Shown piece after piece: positions 58,001 to 64,000 of a stretch of 64,000 bases of DNA; the first letter of the stretch is position 1, and the number at the start of each line of letters is the position of its first letter. Location: contig NZ_JAKFGB010000003.1 of assembly GCF_022267515.1 (NCBI RefSeq), positions 1 through 64,000 of the forward strand, given 5' to 3'. Origin of the DNA: Rubinisphaera margarita (GTDB taxonomy: Bacteria > Planctomycetota > Planctomycetia > Planctomycetales > Planctomycetaceae). The notes beneath the pieces are model-generated. The model worked only from the letters and a program-made list of their open reading frames with translations, did not search any database and was not told the DNA's origin. Made by a program: the position numbers and the translations under genes.

Positions 58001-58857
58001 TTCAGATATGCGTCGATCAACGTCGTGTCCCCTCGGGCAATCAACCCGATCAGTGGGCTGACGCGATGAGAGACGCTGACGTGCAGGAACCCGATTTCCG
58101 TGGCAACCCGGGCGATACGTTCCTCGTGAGCCGGATTCTTCCAGGCGTGCACGAGGCAGATTGCGACTGCCCGGAAGCCGTCGTCATACAGACGCTGCAG
58201 ATCTCGTTGGACCTGTCTCAAATTCGGCGACACCAGAATGTTGCCGTCTTCGGCGATTCGTTCGTCGACTTCGAGGATCGACTCCGACAACGGGGAGGGT
58301 TTCTCGATTTCCAGATCGAACAGTCTGGGCCGATCCTGATGTCCGATCTTCAGAGCATCACCGAAGCCGGCCGTGGTGACGTAAACACAGCGTGCTCCCC
58401 GGCGTTCGAGCAGGGCATTGGTGCCCCGCGTCGTTCCAAGGCGAACCTGTACCGCCGGGATGGCTTCGTGACGCGATCGTCCGAGCAGATACCGGATGCC
58501 GACTACGGGAGCTTCTTCTCCCCCGACCAGTTCGTAGTTCCGACCGACGAACTCATCCGGCAGCCGGTCTCGGAGAGTCAGTCCGCCGGAGGGATCAGAG
58601 TCCACCACCGTGGTCTCGAACGGAGTCTCGCCGCTAAGACGAAACGTATACCCGCTCCAGACTCCGGGGGGATCCTGCCGGCGACTCGGATCGTGGATGG
58701 ATCGAGCGACCGAAGACGCCACACCGCCGATGACCACGCCGGACGAAAGTGTTTTGTGTGTCAACGCCTGGCCGGATGGGCTACGGGCAACCAGATCCGT
58801 AAAGGTGCCGCCGGCATCAATGGCGAATTTCCAGCAGGTGGTGGAAGAGGCAGTCAA
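55033..58857 (-). CDS. Hydantoinase/5-oxoprolinase, both subunits fused
   Basis: The 1274-residue protein is HyuA plus HyuB in one chain. The first half has WKFAIDAGGTFTDLVARSPS, RLGTTRGTNALLERRGARCV, AIGFDMGGTSTDVCRFDG (ASKHA-type ATP site) and MVSFGGAGGQHACALAVEVG. The second half has the HyuB phrases VFVTNDPYRGGSHLPDITVV and VGGNVETSQRVVDVLLGALG, then the Gly-rich end GQRLRIETPGGGGWGPP. It couples ATP hydrolysis to opening of 5-oxoproline or a hydantoin ring. Fusion is usual in eukaryotes and some bacteria, while many bacteria have two genes. The exact substrate cannot be told. Confidence 0.9.
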   Translation of the reverse strand: MTASSTTCWKFAIDAGGTFTDLVARSPSGQALTHKTLSSGVVIGGVASSVARSIHDPSRRQDPPGVWSGYTFRLSGETPFETTVVDSDPSGGLTLRDRLPDEFVGRNYELVGGEEAPVVGIRYLLGRSRHEAIPAVQVRLGTTRGTNALLERRGARCVYVTTAGFGDALKIGHQDRPRLFDLEIEKPSPLSESILEVDERIAEDGNILVSPNLRQVQRDLQRLYDDGFRAVAICLVHAWKNPAHEERIARVATEIGFLHVSVSHRVSPLIGLIARGDTTLIDAYLNPVLQRYIASIQQSLPGSQLELMTSSGGLVAADHFFGKDSILSGPAGGVVGIAQVREEYDLKQAIGFDMGGTSTDVCRFDGRFHREYESVKAGIRIATPMLAIETVAAGGGSICHFDGVRLLVGPQSAGADPGPCCYGRGGPLTVTDMNLITGRIIPAHFPFPLNEAAVRTKLQTLCDDVAASPLGRRYSVEELAEGFLEIANILMARAIRRVSVARGYDPAEHTMVSFGGAGGQHACALAVEVGFPQILIHPLASLFSAYGIGCGNRRQIAARSVLRRYEETPAEQLEELFTSLRDEARTTLTAQGIPVEEAVAELRSLDLRYLGTETPLTIERPANGDFRSAFDGEFFKRFGYRRTGHPLEIVTARVELVAATQQALIGDAQTPDDNTDQQEQTTRVFVHGSWQEALVKQRTRLRAGLNVGGPALIVDAHSVVFVEPGFTAAVDGKGMLKITQTATTASHPRNEEPSEETSPILLELFHNQFASIAEQMGETLRQTAQSVNVKERLDYSCAVFDRTGSLIANAPHVPVHLGAMSETVRHMLQAFPKMRAGDVFVTNDPYRGGSHLPDITVVTPVVGDNGRLQFLVASRAHHADIGGITPGSMPPFSKNLAEEGVVIRPMLLQSSERDYFPELRNILKEAPWPARRIEENLADLRAQMAANEIGVRQLRGLVNEHHETTVFHYVAQIRAAAAEKTRLALSAFPQGEHRFVDHLDDGSPIAVTIAIGEGRARVDFTGTGPVLSSNLNANRAIVTAALLYVFRCLINEDVPLNSGVLDVIDLELPECLLNPPAKPDPADCPAVVGGNVETSQRVVDVLLGALGRAAASQGTMNNLTFGDRTFGYYETICGGSGATPYAAGCDAVHTHMTNTRMTDVEILEHRFPVRVRRHAIRTESGGDGQHPGGDGLLRELEFLTTLSVTLLAQRRGQFVPFGLNGGLSGKPGETTLVDSDGNESPLPGCFAVQMKAGQRLRIETPGGGGWGPPASGRD

Positions 58858-59237
58858 GAATCAAATGCCTTGTCTGAGAGCTCAAAAAAAGGAACGTCGG
58901 GCAGGTTGGGCGCGATCCATACTTACTGAAACCTGGCGGCAAAATGAAGCCGTCCCGTCGGGTTTGTGGTTGCTCACCGTTCATGGGGAGCGGATGTCGA
59001 TCGTCACACGGCCTCGATCACTATGTGAAAAAAGTGCGCAGGGCGAATTTGACATTGAGTTTTTCGCAGAAAACGCGAAGATATGCCTTCGGTGCTATCT
59101 GTACACGTTGCGATTGTGCCTTTTTTGCCACATGGTACACTTTTTGCCACGTTTGGTTATTCGAGGCGCGGAAGTCGGAGGAATCACACAGTTCGTGGCG
59201 ATGGATCGTCCAGCCTAGCGGAAAAAGGGTAGCCACA
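58858..59237. other. Intergenic region before the pilin-like gene
   Basis: 380 bases between the divergent oxoprolinase gene and 59238. ORFs crossing it are shadows. No hairpin or repeat is seen. It should contain the promoters of both genes. Confidence 0.4.
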
Positions 59238-59570
59238 ATGTTTAAAGCAATTTATGAAGACGAAGCCGGGTTCATCATCTCGGCCGAACTGGTGCTGATC
59301 GGCACCATCCTGATTCTGGGACTGATCGTCGGGCTGAGTTCAATTCAGCACGCGATTGTATCAGAATTGAACGATGTCGGAGATGCGGTGGGCAGTTCTA
59401 ACCAGAGCTACTGGTACACCGGGTTCTCCAGCGAGAAGGGTTTTGGCAACGGTTTCAAAGCTTACACCCGAGGTTCAGCGGCAATGGATGAAGTGGATGA
59501 CTGCGATTTCGACGAATGTGAAATCGCCTGTGATGTGCCTGTGAATGAAGGCCCGAAGGACAACGACTGA
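59238..59570 (+). CDS. Small pilin-like membrane protein
   Basis: ATG 59238 gives MFKAIYEDEAGFIISAELVL, then a hydrophobic helix (GTILILGLIVGLSSIQHAIV) and a polar Asp/Cys-rich tail. A short charged leader ending in Gly before a hydrophobic helix with Glu at its start is the layout of Flp/type IV-type pilins. The 110-residue length also fits. A terminator follows at 59598, so it is monocistronic. No pilus assembly genes lie nearby, so the assignment is by shape only. Confidence 0.55.
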   Translation: MFKAIYEDEAGFIISAELVLIGTILILGLIVGLSSIQHAIVSELNDVGDAVGSSNQSYWYTGFSSEKGFGNGFKAYTRGSAAMDEVDDCDFDECEIACDVPVNEGPKDND

Positions 59571-59597
59571 GTCGGCAATCACAGTTGAGTATGCAAG

Positions 59598-59634
59598 CGT
59601 TGCAGCGGAGTTTGACTCCCTGCAACGTTTTTTT
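59598..59634 (+). terminator. Rho-independent terminator after the pilin-like gene
   Basis: CGTTGCAG (59598-59605) pairs with CTGCAACG (59620-59627), the inner GGAGT/ACTCC extends the stem, and seven T follow. Confidence 0.85.
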
Positions 59635-59853
59635 CATTCTGGACGATTGTTCCCGTTCGGTCCGTTTCTGTTTTCCCTGTTGAAGTCGGAATGCCTTTGG
59701 GCTTAGAATTCGGGAAGTTCCCTGTCCGACGAATTGATGTGGGGAAAGTACGCACGGCCGGAGCAACTCTCTCGCTGTGGCAAACGCTCGTACGGATGAC
59801 GTACCGGCTTCGCTGCCTCGCTCTCGTCGGACGATTATGAACAGGAGGCATGG

Positions 59854-60156
59854 ATGGCCATTTCAGGTATTGGGGGATCCGGCGGCAATATGCCGGTGTC
59901 CCGCGTCAATCACCCGGTTCAACAGACACCGTTTCAGCCGACTCCGGGAGGAATTCGCGTTCCGACCGATCAGCTGGACATCTCTCCGATGGCACGCATG
60001 ATGTCTGAACTGCAATCTCTCGAGGAGAATGACCCTTCCCGCTCGGAATTGATTGCCCGGATTCGCGACGAAATTGCGAATGGCACCTATGATACCGATG
60101 AGAAGCTGGAAGCGGCACTGGCGAACTTTCTCCGCCAGGTTCAAAACGATAGCTGA
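59854..60156 (+). CDS. flgM: FlgM-like anti-sigma-28 factor
   Basis: The 100-residue protein is disordered at its Gly/Pro-rich N-terminus. Its C-terminal half matches FlgM: SELIARIRDEIANGTYDTDE followed by KLEAALANFLRQVQ. FlgM binds and inhibits the flagellar sigma factor until the hook is built, and is then exported. No flagellar genes are in the window. The Fur-family gene follows 64 bases later. Confidence 0.75.
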   Translation: MAISGIGGSGGNMPVSRVNHPVQQTPFQPTPGGIRVPTDQLDISPMARMMSELQSLEENDPSRSELIARIRDEIANGTYDTDEKLEAALANFLRQVQNDS

Positions 60157-60220
60157 TAGACGCGGCTGACGAGACAATCGCAGACGGAGCCAAGATCGGC
60201 TCCTGGGAGTAGTGCACATC

Positions 60221-60715
60221 GTGAGTGGTTTGGGGAATGTCACCGTTACCGCCAGTCCCAAGGAAAAGTTTCGGGAATACCTGGCGACACAGAAAATGCG
60301 TCTGACTCCCGAGCGGGAGATCATCGTCGATGAAGTCTTCGACAACCACGAACACTTCGATGCGGAAGAACTCTCTGAGCGTCTTCGGGCCAGCGGTCGG
60401 AAGCGAGTCAGCCGTTCGACTGTTTATCGCACGCTGGAGTCGATGGAATCCGCTGGCTTGATTCGCAAGGTTGCCCGTCCGAACGGCAGCGAAATCTGGG
60501 AGCACGACTACGGTTACCCGCAGCACGATCACCTGATCTGTCGGAAATGCGGGGAACTTCAAGAGTTCCACAACGACGAGATCAAAGCGATTCTGGAAAC
60601 GGTCGCCGATAAGATGGGGTTCTTTATGGATGGACACCGTCTGGAAGTTTTCGGCTTATGCAGCAATTGTCGTCGGGCTCCTGTCCGTCGCCATCGCAAG
60701 CTCGATATGATCTAA
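60221..60715 (+). CDS. Fur-family metal-responsive repressor
   Basis: The GTG at 60221 lies 11 bases after GGGAG (60205-60209); the GTG at 60212 is only two bases from it. The 164-residue product has a winged helix (KMRLTPEREIIVDEVF; RSTVYRTLESMESAGLIRKV) and the dimer domain with metal ligands HDHLICRKCGELQEF. CxxC pairs CRKC and CSNC form a structural zinc site. It represses metal-responsive genes; Fur and Zur/PerR types cannot be told apart here. Confidence 0.85.
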   Translation: MSGLGNVTVTASPKEKFREYLATQKMRLTPEREIIVDEVFDNHEHFDAEELSERLRASGRKRVSRSTVYRTLESMESAGLIRKVARPNGSEIWEHDYGYPQHDHLICRKCGELQEFHNDEIKAILETVADKMGFFMDGHRLEVFGLCSNCRRAPVRRHRKLDMI

Positions 60716-60801
60716 CCGGACCGATCTTCGGCCTGATCGCTTCTGCTACTGCTCCCGGCAAGCGTCGGAATCGTGCGAGCAGCTTTCCTGTTTTTGTCTG
60801 G

Positions 60802-62217
60802 ATGCTCGTATTGTCCACCCCAAGTGCTCACCTGACCGGGATTTGCGGAGCGGGGATGAGATCGCTCGCAGATTATCTCTGCGATCGCGGCTGGATGGTT
60901 TCCGGTTCTGACGCCGTCGTCCCGCTTTCTGTCCGACAGCATTTTCTGCGTCGAGGAATCCAGGTCCATCAGGGACACGAGGCGGGAAATGTACCGCCAG
61001 AGTGTTCCGCACACATTTACAGTCTGGCAGTCGGAGAAGAGAACTCTGAACGGATCGCGGCGACACGAGCTGGCGTTCCCTCGTTCAGCTACGCGGAGTA
61101 TCTCGGGCAGACACTCCAGAATCGACGCGGGATTGCCATCGCGGGGACGCACGGCAAGACAACCTGCTCGCTGCTGCTTCATCATCTCCTGCAGACCGCG
61201 GGGTACGATGCGGGACTGATTGCCGGGGGAAAGCTTCAGCAGCAGGACAACTCGGGACACTTCGGACGTGAATCGGAACTGATCGTCGAAGCTTGTGAGT
61301 TTCGCGGCTCGTTTCTGCAACTGCAGCCTCGGCTGGCGGCGGTGTTAAATGTCGAAGCCGACCACTTCGACTGCTATCCGGATGGGCGTTCGCTTCTTCA
61401 GGCGTTCCGGGATTTCACGCATCGCATTGACCGATCGGGCCTGCTCATCGCCAATGCCGATTGCGCCGCCACGTTGCGGACCATCGCGGATTCGCGGTGT
61501 TCCGTCGCTCTGTTTACGACCGAGCCCACCGCAACGTTCTTACCCGATGCCGAGATCTGGCGAATTTCCGAGATCGTGGAGTCGGCAACCGGCACTTCAT
61601 TCACGCTGCGTCACAACGACGAACTTCTCTCGCTGGCTCTGACGGTCTGCGGGCGTCATCAGGTCATGAACGCCACTGCCGCAGGGCTGTTGGCCCGTCA
61701 GGTTGGACTTTCATGGGAGTCCATCGCGGAAGGACTGCGAACGTTTCCTGGCGTGGATCGCCGTTTCCACCTCCGCGGGCGGCGGAATGGGGCCTACTTG
61801 ATCGACGACTACGCCCATCACCCCTCGGAACTGCGGGCCACGTTTCAGGCGGTTCGGCAGCGTTTTCCCGGCAGCTACATTCGAGCCTTTTTCCAGCCGC
61901 ATCAGATTCAGCGGACAGAGATGCTCCTCGATCAATTCGCTGATGCTTTGCTCGAAGCCGACGAGACCACTATCCTGCCCATCTTCGCTGCGCGCGAAAC
62001 CCCGGATGACCGGGTTCGCTCGACGGCCGAAAAACTGGTCGAAGCCGGAAACAGCCGCGGAGGACGCTTTGCATTCTGTCCCAGCCTTGACCAAATGCGT
62101 TCCAGACTGGACGATTCACGACACGTTATGACAGGATCCCGAGCAGAAGTGATAGTGACGCTCGGAGCAGGAAACATTGATCGGATCTATGATGAGCTGC
62201 CTGGATTCCTTTGCTGA
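60802..62217 (+). CDS. murC: UDP-N-acetylmuramate-L-alanine ligase
   Basis: ATG 60802 is chosen because HLTGICGAGMRSLADYLCDR, the MurC N-terminal Rossmann signature, follows after nine residues; the longer frame from 60658 overlaps the Fur gene. The 471-residue ligase also has the P-loop AIAGTHGKTTCSLLLHHL, central-domain VLNVEADHFDCY, and DDYAHHPSELRATFQAVRQR. It adds L-Ala to UDP-MurNAc. Planctomycetes were once thought to lack peptidoglycan but have these genes. murB overlaps its end. Confidence 0.93.
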   Translation: MLVLSTPSAHLTGICGAGMRSLADYLCDRGWMVSGSDAVVPLSVRQHFLRRGIQVHQGHEAGNVPPECSAHIYSLAVGEENSERIAATRAGVPSFSYAEYLGQTLQNRRGIAIAGTHGKTTCSLLLHHLLQTAGYDAGLIAGGKLQQQDNSGHFGRESELIVEACEFRGSFLQLQPRLAAVLNVEADHFDCYPDGRSLLQAFRDFTHRIDRSGLLIANADCAATLRTIADSRCSVALFTTEPTATFLPDAEIWRISEIVESATGTSFTLRHNDELLSLALTVCGRHQVMNATAAGLLARQVGLSWESIAEGLRTFPGVDRRFHLRGRRNGAYLIDDYAHHPSELRATFQAVRQRFPGSYIRAFFQPHQIQRTEMLLDQFADALLEADETTILPIFAARETPDDRVRSTAEKLVEAGNSRGGRFAFCPSLDQMRSRLDDSRHVMTGSRAEVIVTLGAGNIDRIYDELPGFLC

Positions 62218-63073
62218 AATTACTCGACAGGATGAACCCCTGGCCCCGTACACCTGGCTGAAGCTGGGCGGACCGGCTCAGTACCTGATCGAGCCCCGGA
62301 CCATGGACGAACTGGCCGCTGTGCTGCAGTGCTGCCAGAAAGAAAAACTTCCGGTCCATGTGCTGGGTGAAGGTTCGAATTTGCTGATTCGCGATGAAGG
62401 CGTCAGCGGCGTCGTGTTGCGACTCAACAACGGCGACTTCTGCAAAGTGGAAGTCGACGGGACAACGGTCAAAGCCGGAGCAGGGGCTCTGCTTTCGCAT
62501 GTCATTTCCCGCAGCGTGGCTGGTGGACTGACCGGGTTGGAAGAACTGGCCGGAATCCCCGGAACGATCGGCGGAGCGGTTATCGGAAACGCCGGGACGC
62601 GCAGCGGAGAGATCGGAACCAAGGTCGTCTCCATCGATGTGATGAATCACGAAGGTAAGATCGAAACGCTGTCCAGCGAGATGATCGGCTTCGAGTACCG
62701 CAACAGCCACCTGGGCAATGCCATCGTGATTTCCGCGACATTGCAGCTGAGCGAAGATGATCCGAACGAGATCACGAAGCGATTGCGGAAAACGTGGATC
62801 ATGAAAAAGGCTTCGCAGCCTCTTTCGTCGCAGTCTGCGGGCTGTGTCTTCAAGAATCCACGCGGACTTTCCGCAGGTTCGCTGATTGAACAGTCGGGCT
62901 TGAAGGGAACGCGCGTGGGGGACTGCGAAGTCAGCGATCTGCACGCGAACTTCATCATCACCCACGAGAACTGCACCAGCGACGATGTCCTGCGACTGAT
63001 CAACCTGGTTCGCTCCAAGGTGCAGGATACGCACGACATCGAACTCGAACTCGAGATCAAAACCTGGCCGTAG
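62189..63073 (+). CDS. murB: UDP-N-acetylenolpyruvoylglucosamine reductase
   Basis: ATG 62189 is used; an in-frame TTG at 62177 is possible. Either way the start overlaps the end of murC, so translation is coupled. The roughly 294-residue flavoenzyme has TWLKLGGPAQYLIEPRTMDE and VHVLGEGSNLLIRDEGVSGV (FAD binding), GIPGTIGGAVIGNAGTRSGE, and the C-terminal AGCVFKNPRG with LKGTRVGDCEVSDLHANFII. It makes UDP-MurNAc for the murC step. Confidence 0.93.
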   Translation: MMSCLDSFAEITRQDEPLAPYTWLKLGGPAQYLIEPRTMDELAAVLQCCQKEKLPVHVLGEGSNLLIRDEGVSGVVLRLNNGDFCKVEVDGTTVKAGAGALLSHVISRSVAGGLTGLEELAGIPGTIGGAVIGNAGTRSGEIGTKVVSIDVMNHEGKIETLSSEMIGFEYRNSHLGNAIVISATLQLSEDDPNEITKRLRKTWIMKKASQPLSSQSAGCVFKNPRGLSAGSLIEQSGLKGTRVGDCEVSDLHANFIITHENCTSDDVLRLINLVRSKVQDTHDIELELEIKTWP

Positions 63074-63180
63074 GCGAAACCGTCTCCCACACGCACCGGG
63101 TTAAGACATCATCGAGAAGGGTGACCCGTCCGTGACGAACGGGCCTCCCTCGTTAGTTCCATTGCGAGATCGAACGATGA

Positions 63181-63212
63181 AAACCTCGCGACTCGGTTGC
63201 GAGGTTTTTTTC
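63181..63212 (+). terminator. Rho-independent terminator after murB
   Basis: AACCTCGC (63183-63190) pairs with GCGAGGTT (63200-63207) across a nine-base loop, followed by T to 63212. Confidence 0.85.
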
Positions 63213-63255
63213 TGCGCTGTTACTGTTCGAGGACCGCGAACAGGAGAACCCGCTG

Positions 63256-63897
63256 ATGGAACAGTCTCATCCCCCCGCTTTGGATTACTCGCAGATTCCC
63301 GAACCCCTTCGGGAGATCTTCGAAACAATTGAGAACGAACTGACGTGGCTGCACGGGCGGTGGATCATGTACCGGCAGCTGTTCGGAGCCGATCAACAGA
63401 CGCTCGACCTGTTGAATCAGTCCGCACCGACATTCTTCGGCATGCTGCAATTTCTGTGGCTCGATTACGTGGTGCTGGAGATCTGCAGTCTGACTGACCG
63501 GCCCCGGTCTTTTGGACGGGACAATCTGGTTCTCCGGCAACTTTATGAAAAGCTCGATCGCGAGGCTTATGCGAAGCTCGTCGAACAGCTCGAACAAAAG
63601 GGGGAACTGGTCGAGCAGTGCTGCGGCAAATTGCGGACGATTCGTAACCGCCGTATCGCTCACCGGGATCAGCGAGCCGCTCTCGGGGCGTACCAGACGC
63701 CGATCCTTGGCGTTTCGCGCAAAGATGTCGACGATGCTCTCGTGGCCATGCGGGACTACGTGAACTGCTTCCGGATGGAGTTCCTGGGATCAGAAATGGC
63801 ATTCGATCAGTTCGAACTTCCTGACGATGCAACGACACTGCTGTCGCATCTTGAAGCCGCTGTGCAGAACCGGAAAACACAGACGGATGCCGACTGA
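63256..63897 (+). CDS. HEPN-domain protein of the AbiU2 type
   Basis: The 213-residue all-alpha protein has phrases of the HEPN/AbiU2 family: WIMYRQLFGADQQTLDLLNQ, FFGMLQFLWLDYVVLEICSL and the end RTIRNRRIAHRDQRA. The last contains R-N-x-x-x-H, the HEPN ribonuclease site. AbiU2 is known from phage-abortive-infection systems, but many HEPN proteins of this kind are stand-alone and of unknown role. No antitoxin gene is adjacent in the window. It stands downstream of murB and its terminator. Confidence 0.65.
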   Translation: MEQSHPPALDYSQIPEPLREIFETIENELTWLHGRWIMYRQLFGADQQTLDLLNQSAPTFFGMLQFLWLDYVVLEICSLTDRPRSFGRDNLVLRQLYEKLDREAYAKLVEQLEQKGELVEQCCGKLRTIRNRRIAHRDQRAALGAYQTPILGVSRKDVDDALVAMRDYVNCFRMEFLGSEMAFDQFELPDDATTLLSHLEAAVQNRKTQTDAD

Positions 63898-64000
63898 TGG
63901 ATGCGATCGTTCCCCCCGAACGAAGGCGTCTCAGTAGATCTCCGCAGCTCGTTTCACGGATACTGAACACATTGCACCTGTGTTGCCGATTCTATCGATC

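Noticed and set aside
55300..58929. Large plus-strand ORFs of 425 and 595 codons opposite the oxoprolinase
   Set aside because: The minus strand is a full-length hydantoinase/oxoprolinase; the antisense frames show no family features.

Overview
The window looks like part of a planctomycete chromosome. This is inferred from gene content: giant YD/RHS-repeat proteins, many exported coiled-coil, TPR and PQQ-propeller proteins with no recognised family, an infC-rpmI-rplT cluster followed by pheS with no pheT beside it, a large fused hydantoinase/oxoprolinase, and a stand-alone FlgM-like protein. No rRNA or taxonomic marker was available to confirm this. The left half (about 1-31 kb) is accessory and heavily rearranged. 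The right half (31-64 kb) is ordinary chromosomal background.

1-10.8 kb is an RHS toxin-tip array overrun by transposons. It begins with the 3' part of an RHS gene whose tip carries a phospholipase-A2-like motif, followed by a membrane-anchored candidate immunity gene. Next come fragments of IS5- and IS701-type transposases, a decayed IS3 element, a 157-bp MITE-like repeat and an IS701 copy with a clear CTAG target duplication. A second, truncated RHS gene follows, with a frameshift in a G6 run just before its tip. Its likely immunity gene, a four-helix membrane protein, is split by an IS5-type element. A decayed RHS piece and an IS630 remnant close the region.

11-24.4 kb holds exported coiled-coil proteins and three hydrolases: a trypsin-like protease, a 1292-residue membrane patatin, and a papain-like protease fused to an alpha/beta hydrolase. 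Then come a secreted/membrane protein pair and the N-terminal third of a type II Cas9. A structured, terminator-ended RNA candidate (possible tracrRNA) lies just upstream of the cas9 remnant. No CRISPR array is visible.

24.6-30.9 kb looks like a small integrated island. It has a broken phage-holin gene, then a compact three-gene operon: a metallo-beta-lactamase-fold protein, a single-chain E2-E1-JAB ubiquitin-like conjugation/deconjugation protein, and a multi-pass membrane protein. A tyrosine integrase, a tRNA-3'-end-like sequence just downstream of the integrase stop, and an intact tRNA-Val(TAC) follow. This operon is the best candidate for an exciting system.

31-64 kb encodes a degenerate HD-GYP protein, Dus, an RND efflux pump pair, a PL7 alginate lyase, PDZ, lipo- and TPR proteins, GlgX, riboflavin synthase, translation genes (infC with a probable AUC start, rpmI, rplT, pheS, alaS), a fused hydantoinase/oxoprolinase, a pilin-like protein, FlgM-like and Fur proteins, MurC, MurB and an AbiU2-like HEPN protein.
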